A DNA stretch of 9,193 bases from Pseudomonadota bacterium (lineage in GTDB: Bacteria; Pseudomonadota; Alphaproteobacteria; Rhodospirillales; UBA2165), in the NCBI GenBank assembly GCA_027592155.1, contig JAQCKY010000053.1:1-9193 (forward strand), written 5' to 3'. Within the stretch, counting starts at the first letter, position 1. Every line of letters starts with the position of its first letter. Position numbers and translations under genes: made by a program. The notes under the pieces were generated by a model, which saw only the letters and a program-made list of their open reading frames with translations, was not told the origin of the DNA and did not search any database. This document shows, piece by piece, positions 1 through 6,679 of the stretch.

Positions 1-222
1 GGGGCGGGTTTGGAAGTGTTTGAAACGGAGCCTCATATCCGCCAAGAGCTGCTTTATATGGATAATGTCGTGTTATCCCCGCATCGAGCCGGGTTTACAT
101 TTGAGGCCACGACCAAAATGCGCGACCGGTTGTTGGAAAACTTGAGGGCACATTTTTCGGATAAACCGGTTCCCAATCCGGTACCCGGTTTTGAAGGTTT
201 GTCACCCGCGAAGGCGATCTGA
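1..222 (+). CDS. D-isomer-specific 2-hydroxyacid dehydrogenase, C-terminal fragment (5' end outside window)
   Basis: This is the last 73 residues of an NAD(P)-dependent D-2-hydroxyacid dehydrogenase, a cytosolic enzyme that interconverts 2-hydroxy acids and 2-keto acids. The reading frame is open from the first base, so the gene begins before the window. The fragment opens with GAGLEVFETEP, the family's AGLDVFxxEP signature. It then carries the VVLSPHRAG segment, whose His (codon 82-84) is the expected catalytic acid/base of the His-Glu-Arg triad. The rest is the typical C-terminal helix with an N-rich end (ENLRAHFSDKPVPNPV), as in glyoxylate/hydroxypyruvate reductase-like members. The substrate cannot be told from this end. 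The stop is TGA at 220-222. No strong terminator follows, and a 272-base spacer separates it from the next gene. The family call is firm. Confidence 0.88.
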   Translation, partial: GAGLEVFETEPHIRQELLYMDNVVLSPHRAGFTFEATTKMRDRLLENLRAHFSDKPVPNPVPGFEGLSPAKAI

Positions 223-494
223 TTTTCTTCACATTGGTTGAACCGCGGCTGACGCTGAATTCACGCAATTTTGCATGGAAAATCGCGCTGTAATCCCAAT
301 CTATGGGAGACGGTGTATTTTCTTGTCATCGCGCAAATGATCCCCATTTGGAGACATGGAATACTTCAAAAAATGGCGGAATTTGAGTTTCTTTGTAGGG
401 TCCGTAGCGTATCGGAGCTTTCTACATGGAGAAGGAAGTGAGATTTGCCGGGTAACAACAAAAGAGTTTGGTCAATTACGCCGGATCAGCCGAT
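223..494. other. Spacer between dehydrogenase and kinase, no gene recognised
   Basis: This stretch is more AT-rich than the flanking genes. It holds an imperfect inverted repeat at 264-287 (arms CGC-A-ATTTT and AAAAT-C-GCG around GCATGG) with no T-run after it, so it is not a convincing terminator. An ATG at 356 opens a 78-codon frame, but its GGAG lies only about two bases upstream and the frame runs into the kinase coding region, so it is unlikely to be a gene. No clear promoter could be assigned for the kinase. This is probably where it lies. Confidence 0.5.
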
Positions 495-782
495 ATGATC
501 CGTTTCCGCACCCTTATCGCGCTTGCCTTCATCGTAATCGCGGTGGTGCCGGTATTGATGCTGGGCGGCTGGGTTGCAAATTCCGCCTTTGATAAAGAAC
601 TGGATGGTGTTCGCCAAAAACATGCCGTCGTTGCTCGTAACCTGACGGCGGCGTTGTCGGTTTGCCTCGACAATCTCCGAACGGAAGCACGCGGAGGAGG
701 CGCTCCGCAAAAGCGAAGCCGAGTTGCGCAAGACTCAAGCCCGGTTGCTCGACGCCATCGAAAACCTGCCGGTTGGGTTTGA
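495..782 (+). pseudogene. N-terminal membrane segment of the histidine kinase, cut off by a frameshift
   Basis: From ATG 495 the frame gives MIRFRTLIALAFIVIAVV and a membrane helix at about residues 6-28. An amphipathic stretch ending ARNLTAALS (about base 659) follows, typical of the start of membrane-bound sensor kinases just outside the membrane. After that point this frame becomes unlike any protein (Arg/Gly-rich, RGGGAPQKRS) and stops at 780-782. The family-like reading continues in the +1 frame, open from 646, as FASTISERKHAEEALRKSEAEL. This matches the helical linker before PAS domains and runs straight into the downstream kinase. A change of net +1 or -2 bases near 655-672 would explain the break. 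A TTG at 468 is an alternative start, but ATG 495 sits directly before the hydrophobic helix. The shift could be a real mutation, a rare recoding event or a sequencing error. The expected periplasmic sensor domain is also absent. Confidence 0.7.
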
Positions 783-2256
783 CCTTTACGATCGGGACGA
801 ACGGCTCATTCTTTTTAACGAAAAGGTGCTGATCCACGAAAACCTAAGGACCCAACAGCGGTTCGGAATGCCGTCGGAAGATGTCGGTCTAATGGTTGCG
901 CGAAGCGGCTTTATTCCCGACGCCGTTGGGCGGGAGGAGGAGTGGGCTCAACAAAGATTGTCCGACTTCCGATCCGATACGCCGACAACTTTTAAAACGT
1001 CTGAAGGCCGCTCGATCCTGGTTGAGAACAAGCGGACATCCGAAGGCGGGCGGGTTGTGATCCGGATCGATCTTACCGAGTTGCTGGGTCTTCAGGAACA
1101 GCTCAGAAATTCACAGAAACTAGAAGCCCTGGGTCAGCTGACAAGCGGCATTGCCCACGAATTCAATAATATGCTGCAGGCGATATCCGGCTATCTGGAA
1201 TTTCTCAATGCGGCGTTTTCCGAGGATGAGAAAAACAGTCAACTCGTCGGCAGAGCGCTTCGCGTGGTTCAAGGCGGCGCGAGTTTAACCCAGAGCCTAT
1301 TGGCTTATGTCGGTAAGGGGCCGCTAGAGGCTCAAGTGACCGATATCGGCTATTTGCTGTCGGACATCACCAAGCTGCTTCGCCCGACATTAGGCGAAAC
1401 CATCCAGATAGAAACAAAACTGGATGGCCAGGTTTGGCCGGTCAAGATCGATCCCGGTCAACTGCAAGCGGCGATCATCAATCTCGCGACAAATTCAAGG
1501 GATGCCATGCCTGACGGCGGGACACTATCAATCGAGGTCAAAAATGTGACCCTCGACGGCGTAAAGCCACGGCTGCGTTTTTATCAAGCCCGGAACGGTG
1601 ACTATGTGAGTATTTCCGTCACCGATACCGGTACCGGGATGCCAAAAGCAATTCTTGAGCAAGCGACAGATCCGTTTTTTACCACCAAGGAAATTGGTTC
1701 CGGCACCGGGCTGGGGCTCAGCATGGTCGATGGCTTTATTCATCGTCAGTCCGGTGGTTTCGTCGATATTGACAGCACGCCCGGTCAGGGAACCATCATT
1801 ACGTTGCTGTTACCGCGCGCGGACGAGGTGGTGGAGAGCGTTAACCCTACGGTCGTGGCTGCCCATTCCGTGACAGAGGGGAATCATCGCATTCTATTGG
1901 TTGAGGACGACGCCGCTGTATTGGACGCCCTGAAACAATCCTTAGAAAGTTCTGGATATGCGGTCCATACGGCGACCGATGCCGATGAAGCGCAGCAGCT
2001 TTTCCAAAATGGTTTCTCAGTGGATTTGTTGCTGACCGATATTGTCATCCCCGGCAAGCTCACCGGTGCCGATCTCGCGCAGGAAATTTGTGCTAAAAAT
2101 CCTGACATCAAGGTCGTACTGATGACCGGCTATGCTGAGCGGGATATCGTTGCCCGTGGGATTGGTACGTCAGGCTACCGGTTACTCCGGAAACCGGTCG
2201 GTATGGAAAAATTGCTCGGTACGCTGACTGAGGTATTGCATGCACCGCCTCCATAG
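724..2256 (+). CDS. PAS-domain hybrid sensor histidine kinase with C-terminal receiver domain
   Basis: The protein autophosphorylates on His in response to a signal and passes the phosphate to its own receiver domain. Domains in order: a PAS domain at about residues 6-118 (NLPVGFDLYDRDERL is its start); a HisKA dimerisation domain with H-box GQLTSGIAHEFNN and phosphorylated His145; and a HATPase domain with N-box Asn257, G1 DTGTG (301-305), F-box DPFFTTKE and G2 GSGTGLGL (325-332). The receiver is at about 389-505, with acidic pair Asp395/Asp396, phospho-acceptor Asp439, Thr468 and Lys490. All catalytic residues are present. The TTG at 724 is only the first ordinary start codon of this frame and has no well-placed ribosome site. 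Coding similarity extends upstream (ISERKHAEEALRKSEAEL, from about 673), so the natural start is the ATG at 495 in the other frame, interrupted by a frameshift. As it stands any product would be soluble. No separate response regulator is adjacent, and the signal is unknown. Confidence 0.9.
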   Translation: MRKTQARLLDAIENLPVGFDLYDRDERLILFNEKVLIHENLRTQQRFGMPSEDVGLMVARSGFIPDAVGREEEWAQQRLSDFRSDTPTTFKTSEGRSILVENKRTSEGGRVVIRIDLTELLGLQEQLRNSQKLEALGQLTSGIAHEFNNMLQAISGYLEFLNAAFSEDEKNSQLVGRALRVVQGGASLTQSLLAYVGKGPLEAQVTDIGYLLSDITKLLRPTLGETIQIETKLDGQVWPVKIDPGQLQAAIINLATNSRDAMPDGGTLSIEVKNVTLDGVKPRLRFYQARNGDYVSISVTDTGTGMPKAILEQATDPFFTTKEIGSGTGLGLSMVDGFIHRQSGGFVDIDSTPGQGTIITLLLPRADEVVESVNPTVVAAHSVTEGNHRILLVEDDAAVLDALKQSLESSGYAVHTATDADEAQQLFQNGFSVDLLLTDIVIPGKLTGADLAQEICAKNPDIKVVLMTGYAERDIVARGIGTSGYRLLRKPVGMEKLLGTLTEVLHAPPP

Positions 2257-2339
2257 CCAAGTGCCGGATTCCCCCGTAGATTTCTACCTGTGTAATTCAC
2301 TGATTCTATATTTGTAGCGCTTTCCCAACCCCGCTATCG

Positions 2340-2366
2340 TTTTACGACTATACGCTACTTTATGAT
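2340..2366 (+). promoter_or_regulatory. Possible promoter for the solute-binding protein gene
   Basis: A TATGAT hexamer at 2361-2366 fits a sigma70 -10 box and lies about 28 bases before the start codon. The best upstream match, TTTTAC at 2340-2345, leaves only a 15-base spacer, so the -35 is weak. The surrounding 2257-2393 spacer is AT-rich and separates two functionally unrelated genes, so a promoter somewhere here is likely even if this exact one is uncertain. Confidence 0.25.
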
Positions 2367-2393
2367 GCATTTTGGTATTCTGGGAGGAATCAA

Positions 2394-3944
2394 ATGTTTA
2401 CGAAGAGCCTTACGGTCGCCGTCGCCGTCGCGACGCTTGCGATAACCGCCGTTCCTGTAGCCGCGCAAAAATCCAAAGACAATGTTCGAGTAGCCTTTTT
2501 TCAACCCGTTCGAGTGATTGACGGTATTTTCGATCCCCGCCCAGAAGGCGGGCTGCTATCGCGCGTCGTTTTCGATCATTTGATTGGTTTCGATCCGACG
2601 ACACGAAAACTGGTCCCCTTATTGGCGGAATCATGGAAACAGGCGACGCCGACGACGTTGGAATTCAAGCTTAGGAAGGACGTCAAATTCCATGATGGAT
2701 CGGAGTTCGATGCCGATGACGTGGTTTATACCATCGGCATGGCAATTGATCCGAAGGTCAATTTCAGGTTCAAAGGTTCGCGGTTTGGCTGGATCAAGTC
2801 GGTCGAGAAGATCGATAAATATACCGTTCGCATCCACAGCAAGGGTGTGAATTCGGCGGGGTTGGCGCGGTTAACAACTCAGCCGCCAATTTTTCCGTCG
2901 GATTATCACAAGCAGTTCGAGGTCAAGAGCGACTTCGGCAAAAAGCCAATCGGAACAGGGCCGTTCAAGGTCAAGACGCTAAATCCGGCGAAAGGACAGG
3001 TGGTCCTCGAAAGGAACGAAAACTATAAACATGGCGGTAGTGCAAAGCCCGCCGCGCAGGTCAAGAACGTTACCATTAGCGTTATTCCCGATAAACAGAC
3101 CCAAGTTGCCAACATCCTGACCGGCAATGTGGATATGATCTACGCGGTTGGTAACGACCTTGCGAAAGATTTGTCGAGCCAGCCCAATTTTGAAATTGCC
3201 GTAACGCCTTCGGTGGCATTTTCCTATGTGCAGTTCGACGTGCTCGATCGCTCCAAAATCGGCGTTTTCAAGGATAAGCGGGTCCGCGAAGCCCTCTTGC
3301 GGGCGATCGATCGTAAGGGCCTCGTAAAGGCACTGCAGCCCACGCTGGTTCATAACGATCCGCTGCAACAGGCAATGTGCCACCCGTGGCATACGGCGTG
3401 CGACTCCTCCGTCGCACCGGTGAGCTTCGATCCGGCGATGGCGAAGAAGCTCTTGGCCGAGGCCGGTTATGCCAACGGATTCAAGGTAGAGATTACCTCT
3501 TGGGGTCCCTCGATCCCGATCGCGGAGGCCATTGCCGGACAATGGCGCAAGGTGGGTATTCAGGCATCCGTTGATGCACTGCCGATCATCGGGTTCATCA
3601 AGAAACGCGCCCAGGGCAAAATACAGGCCAATGTGACGCTCTGGGATAACGGTGTCGCCCAACCCGATGTCGACACGACCGCGGGCTTCTTCTTCCTGGC
3701 GGGCTCTCGCGACATGTACGGTGATAAGGCCTTGGCGGATGCGGTCATCGCCGGGCGCCGAGAGCTGGATCTTGAAAAGCGCAAGGCGATCTATCGTAAG
3801 GCCTTCGACCGGGTTACGACGGAACGTTATGCCATGCCTGTGGTGCCGCTGCCGGCTATCGTCATCCACGATAAGAACCTGGACGTTCAACGAAATCACA
3901 AAAACCCCAAAGGGTTTGAGTTCAACCGGATCCGCTGGAAGTAG
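2394..3944 (+). CDS. ABC transporter periplasmic solute-binding protein, family 5 (peptide/nickel/opine type)
   Basis: This 516-residue protein captures a solute in the periplasm and delivers it to an ABC importer of the Dpp/Opp type. The start ATG has a good ribosome site, GGGAGG at 2382-2387, six bases upstream. It opens with a Sec signal peptide (MFTKS, hydrophobic core to about residue 20, probable cleavage after AVPVAA near 24). There is no lipobox Cys, so it should be soluble. Family 5 marks are PLLAESWKQ (75-83), LEFKLRKDVKFHDGSEFDADDVVYTI (89-114, partly the family signature), IGTGPFKV (186-193) and the VREALLRAIDR segment (297-307). Cys329 and Cys336, seven residues apart, could form a disulfide. 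Its length is normal for the family. No permease or ATPase gene is adjacent and a terminator follows, so it is transcribed alone or shares a transporter encoded elsewhere. The ligand cannot be read from sequence. The facing amide-hydrolase cluster suggests a small nitrogen compound, which is inference. Confidence 0.93.
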   Translation: MFTKSLTVAVAVATLAITAVPVAAQKSKDNVRVAFFQPVRVIDGIFDPRPEGGLLSRVVFDHLIGFDPTTRKLVPLLAESWKQATPTTLEFKLRKDVKFHDGSEFDADDVVYTIGMAIDPKVNFRFKGSRFGWIKSVEKIDKYTVRIHSKGVNSAGLARLTTQPPIFPSDYHKQFEVKSDFGKKPIGTGPFKVKTLNPAKGQVVLERNENYKHGGSAKPAAQVKNVTISVIPDKQTQVANILTGNVDMIYAVGNDLAKDLSSQPNFEIAVTPSVAFSYVQFDVLDRSKIGVFKDKRVREALLRAIDRKGLVKALQPTLVHNDPLQQAMCHPWHTACDSSVAPVSFDPAMAKKLLAEAGYANGFKVEITSWGPSIPIAEAIAGQWRKVGIQASVDALPIIGFIKKRAQGKIQANVTLWDNGVAQPDVDTTAGFFFLAGSRDMYGDKALADAVIAGRRELDLEKRKAIYRKAFDRVTTERYAMPVVPLPAIVIHDKNLDVQRNHKNPKGFEFNRIRWK

Positions 3945-3969
3945 AGGCCCCGGGCTAAACTGAATTCGA

Positions 3970-4004
3970 AAGGGCGGGTTTATGGACCCGCCCTTAGTTT
4001 TTTT
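3970..4004 (+). terminator. Rho-independent terminator after the solute-binding protein gene
   Basis: A perfect 10-base-pair GC-rich stem (AAGGGCGGGT at 3970-3979 and ACCCGCCCTT at 3986-3995) closes a six-base loop and is followed by AG and seven T. It starts 25 bases after the TAG stop. On the opposite strand the same hairpin is followed only by TTTCG, so it may weakly stop the converging RidA-side transcript too. Confidence 0.92.
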
Positions 4005-4021
4005 GGGTCTAAACGTCTAAT

Positions 4022-4447
4022 TTAATCGATCACGGCGATGGCGTTGATTTCGATCTTGCAACGCGGGTCTGTCGCGAGCTGCACGATCTGGCAGGTTGTC
4101 GTTGCCGGTGTATTATCGGTGAATATTTCATTCCACACCTTATTGAGATCATCTTGCTCATTGATATCGGTGAGGAAGCGGTCGCAGACGATGAGATCGT
4201 TGAAGCTGGCGCCGGCGGCTTCCAGCCCTTTTCTCAGATTTTCCAGGGCTGCCCGGGCCTGACCTTCCATGTCATCGGGCATGGAATCGAATTCTTCCGG
4301 GCGGTGGGGGTGATGATGGTATACCGGCGCCGCCGTGACGCCGGCGCAGTAGATGGTCGTGCCACCGGTGACCCGGATTGCCGGCGCATAGGGCATCCAC
4401 ATATCAGGGGCATCGGGCCATTGTAGATGTTCAACTTTCTTGGGCAT
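4022..4447 (-). CDS. RidA (YjgF/YER057c/UK114) superfamily protein lacking the catalytic Arg
   Basis: This 141-residue protein has the RidA fold. Family signs are IYCAGVTAAP (32-41), the helix EGQARAALENLRKGLEAAGA (61-80), the strand LIVCDRFLTDI (85-95) and the C-terminal KIEINAIAVI (131-140). Classical RidA is a trimeric enamine/imine deaminase that clears 2-aminoacrylate. Its catalytic Arg sits in a PARS-type motif, but here the motif reads PATTT (114-118) with Thr116 in that position, as in the Rid subfamilies lacking the Arg. Imine hydrolysis is therefore doubtful. The region after the first strand also has a His-rich insert (VYHHHPHRPEEF, 42-53). The start ATG has AGGAG seven bases upstream. 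It lies 25 bases after the amidase gene and is probably the last gene of that operon. RidA-like proteins of this kind are often found beside amidohydrolases in catabolic clusters. Confidence 0.9.
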   Translation of the reverse strand: MPKKVEHLQWPDAPDMWMPYAPAIRVTGGTTIYCAGVTAAPVYHHHPHRPEEFDSMPDDMEGQARAALENLRKGLEAAGASFNDLIVCDRFLTDINEQDDLNKVWNEIFTDNTPATTTCQIVQLATDPRCKIEINAIAVID

Positions 4448-4472
4448 GGAACGTCTCCTATTTCGTTGATTG

Positions 4473-5684
4473 CTACACGAAGTGTGAGAGTGATTTTGCG
4501 AGGGCCATCAGAGCCTCATCGCCGCCTTCCCAGCCCATGACGGCGAGCCCGACCGGCATGTCATGGGTGTAGGCGACGGGTATCGATATCTGCGGTAAGC
4601 CGGAAAGGCTCGACAGGCAAATGATCGACATGGTCTTGGCGCGGAACGGGTCGGCCAATTTGGGATCCATGTTGAGCCGGGGCGGCAGGTCTGCGGCAAC
4701 CGGCATGACCATTACCGTTCCCGGCGGCAATAGTTTCCGGAACGCGGCCGCAGCCTTGTCCCGGTAGGGAAGTTGAGCGTCTCGTTCCGCCGCCGTGATT
4801 TGTTTGGCGGCGGCCATTCGCTGTTTGATGCCGGGCCCGAGATCCGGTTGAACCTCGTCGGCCCAAGCACCAAAGCTCTGCCAGGTTTCATAGCCCTGAA
4901 TGACGCGGAAGGCTTCGAGGCCCTCGGCAAAGGTGATCCCGTCAGGCATGTCGCTGACCGAATTGCGGCCGGGCAGATTTCTTCGGGCAACCTCAATAAA
5001 TGTTCGCAACGGGTCCGTCACATGGGCGTCCGCGTGATCAAAGGCGAAGTCGCCGACCAACACGGTATCGATCTCAGAAGGCGTCGACCGGTCGTCCAGC
5101 AGGATTGCGCCGACGCGCCGGAAGGTATCGATGTCTCGGGTAAACCACCCGCCTGTATCGAAGCTGGGTGCCATTGCCATGCCATGGGTCAGATCGACCC
5201 GTCCATGGGTGGGGCGAAGGCCAAAAAGACCACAGAACGCCGCCGGAATACGGACCGATCCGCCGGTATCGCTGCCCAATGCAAAGTCGCACATGCCCGC
5301 CGCGACGGCAGCGGCTGACCCCGACGAGGAGCCGCCCGGAACGCGGCGCGGTGCGGCGCTGTTGAGGGGTGTCCCGTAATGGGCGTTTTCACCGAAGAAG
5401 GCATAAAACAGTTCATCGCAAACGGTCTTGCCGATCATTGTCGCGCCGGCATCGAGGCATTTCTGGACCGTCGGTGCGGTCGCCGTGGCGGCTTCGTGGG
5501 TTTCCAGCCATTCCGGACTGCCGCCGCCGGTCTTGTAGCCTGCGATGTCGTATAGGTCTTTTACTGCGAATGTGAGGCCGGAGAGCGGGCCCTCTGGGGC
5601 CCCTTCGATGACCGGCGGTGTGTGGGGCGTAAAGGCGTTGACCGGATCGTCGATCTCGCTGTTTGCGCGGGCAGTCTCGGTCAT
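4473..5684 (-). CDS. Amidase-signature family hydrolase, AMI1-like
   Basis: This 403-residue cytosolic enzyme should hydrolyse an amide to a carboxylate and ammonia or an amine. It belongs to the amidase-signature family with a Ser-cisSer-Lys triad, placed here at Lys42 (FAVKDLYD), Ser119 (PGGSSSGSA) and Ser143 (SDTGGSVRIP). The spacing agrees with that of plant indole-3-acetamide hydrolase AMI1. So do GENAHYGTP (98-106) and the segments RPTHGRVD (157-164) and SFDTGGWFTRD (174-184). Its length is close to AMI1 and shorter than bacterial amidases of about 470-500 residues. The C-terminal half is much less conserved, so the substrate is open, and AMI1 resemblance does not prove an auxin role. 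The ATG overlaps the stop of the upstream deacetylase-like gene in ATGA (5681-5684). There is no good ribosome site, which points to translational coupling. The RidA-like gene follows 25 bases later. Confidence 0.93.
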   Translation of the reverse strand: MTETARANSEIDDPVNAFTPHTPPVIEGAPEGPLSGLTFAVKDLYDIAGYKTGGGSPEWLETHEAATATAPTVQKCLDAGATMIGKTVCDELFYAFFGENAHYGTPLNSAAPRRVPGGSSSGSAAAVAAGMCDFALGSDTGGSVRIPAAFCGLFGLRPTHGRVDLTHGMAMAPSFDTGGWFTRDIDTFRRVGAILLDDRSTPSEIDTVLVGDFAFDHADAHVTDPLRTFIEVARRNLPGRNSVSDMPDGITFAEGLEAFRVIQGYETWQSFGAWADEVQPDLGPGIKQRMAAAKQITAAERDAQLPYRDKAAAAFRKLLPPGTVMVMPVAADLPPRLNMDPKLADPFRAKTMSIICLSSLSGLPQISIPVAYTHDMPVGLAVMGWEGGDEALMALAKSLSHFV

Positions 5685-6589
5685 GATGCGGCGGCCCTAA
5701 CCGGGTTGAGGTCGGGTCTCTGGCCCAAATACCAATCCAGCATTTGCGCGCCATCCATCGCGATGACACCCGGTTTGGACATAATATATTCCATGGTCTC
5801 GCGGATATATTTTATCCGATGAGGCGAGCCCGAAAGGAAGGGATGAACCGCCATCGACATGAATTTTGTGCTCTCAGCGCTCTCTTCATAGAGACAGTCG
5901 AAGTAGTCGCGGGCCCGCTTGGCGAAGATCGCCGATTCATGATACTGGATCATTTGCTGGGAAATGTCATGAATCTCGTAGTTATACGGCAGGGCAATAA
6001 CATCGCCGTGAAGGGTTTTTACCGGTACGGGCTGGTCATCCAGTACCCAGTCGCCGATATATTCGATCCCGGCTTCAGCCAGTAAATCCATCGTGTCGAA
6101 CGTCTGTGTCAGACCTGGACCGAACCATCCGCGGGGCGGGCTGCCGGCGAATTTTTCAATGACGCTGACCGATTTTTCGATGGTCGCCTTCTGGCTCTCT
6201 ACCTTATGCATGGCGAGCTGGTCGTATGAATGGGCGTTGAATTCCCAGCCTCTATCCAGGATCGCCTGAGCGACAACGGGGTATTCCTCGCAGACGCGGG
6301 CGTTGAGGGTGACGCAGGGATTGATGCCAAATTCCTCGAATAATTTGATCAGCCGCCAGACGCCGACTCGCATTCCATATTCATGCCAGCTCCAGTTGGG
6401 GATATCAGGCTCCAGAGGTTTGCCCTGGGGCGGCGTCAAAACCATCCGGGCCATGGGGCGGTGAATATCCCATACCTCAAGGGCGAGCACGGGCCAAAAG
6501 ACCATTCGGGCACCGTCCGGCAATTCCAGCTTGGGTCGATCGTTGATTGCTGAATATTCAATCCGCTCGGCGGGGACCATGCCGGTCAT
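5681..6589 (-). CDS. Polysaccharide deacetylase (NodB-fold) family protein, PuuE-like
   Basis: This 302-residue protein looks like the NodB-fold group that includes the allantoinase PuuE, which acts on small C-N compounds rather than chitin. There is no signal peptide, so it is cytosolic, against a cell-wall substrate. Supporting segments are FWPVLALEVWD (31-41, first strand), YGMRVGVWRLIKLFEEFGI (71-89), RGWEFNAHSYDQL (113-125), RGWFGPGLTQT (153-163), the DWVLDDQPVP stretch (180-189) and AVHPFLSGSPHRI (247-259). The classical Asp-Asp motif of strand one is replaced by LEVW, and the HxxxH motif reads HSYDQ (His120, Gln124). Metal binding may thus differ or be absent, as reported for PuuE. The start ATG has GGGAG six bases upstream. 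It is the first gene of the probable operon with the amidase and RidA-like genes, 90 bases after the phosphate transporter gene. Family is firm; substrate is unknown. Confidence 0.85.
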   Translation of the reverse strand: MTGMVPAERIEYSAINDRPKLELPDGARMVFWPVLALEVWDIHRPMARMVLTPPQGKPLEPDIPNWSWHEYGMRVGVWRLIKLFEEFGINPCVTLNARVCEEYPVVAQAILDRGWEFNAHSYDQLAMHKVESQKATIEKSVSVIEKFAGSPPRGWFGPGLTQTFDTMDLLAEAGIEYIGDWVLDDQPVPVKTLHGDVIALPYNYEIHDISQQMIQYHESAIFAKRARDYFDCLYEESAESTKFMSMAVHPFLSGSPHRIKYIRETMEYIMSKPGVIAMDGAQMLDWYLGQRPDLNPVRAAAS

Positions 6590-6653
6590 GAGACTCTCCC
6601 AAAATTACCTGTTTCGTTGGCTTAACGATGGCGTAAAATTTGGTGAGGTTCCA

Positions 6654-6678
6654 GGCTGAATCACACATGATTCAGGCC
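6654..6678 (-). other. Inverted repeat directly after the phosphate transporter stop codon
   Basis: CTGAATCA (6656-6663) and TGATTCAG (6668-6675) form a perfect 8-base-pair stem around a four-base loop. Two more G-C pairs (6654-6655 with 6677-6678) are possible past a bulged G. It begins two bases beyond the TAG stop of the transporter gene on the - strand. No T-run follows, so it may be a weak or Rho-assisted terminator, an mRNA 3'-end stabiliser or an operator for the downstream operon. Confidence 0.4.
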
Positions 6679-6679
6679 A

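Noticed and set aside
264..287. Imperfect hairpin after the dehydrogenase gene as a terminator
   Set aside because: The stem is AT-rich with an internal mismatch and no T-run follows, so it does not meet the pattern of an intrinsic terminator.
356..592. Possible small gene of 78 codons before the kinase
   Set aside because: Its GGAG is only two bases from the ATG, it runs out of frame through the kinase's membrane-helix coding region, and the translation is not protein-like after about residue 40.
655..672. Programmed ribosomal frameshifting in the kinase gene
   Set aside because: No slippery heptamer or following strong hairpin is visible at the break. The AGGAGG-like bases at 695-700 lie downstream of it, so mutation or sequence error is simpler.
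2979..3899. A 306-codon open frame on the - strand inside the solute-binding protein gene
   Set aside because: It lies wholly antisense to a clearly recognised family 5 gene and has Arg/His/Asp-rich shadow composition, no family resemblance and no sensible start signal.
4773..5318. A 181-codon open frame on the + strand opposite the amidase gene
   Set aside because: It is antisense to the conserved amidase core, including the catalytic Ser motifs, and its translation looks like the mirror of that GC-rich coding sequence.
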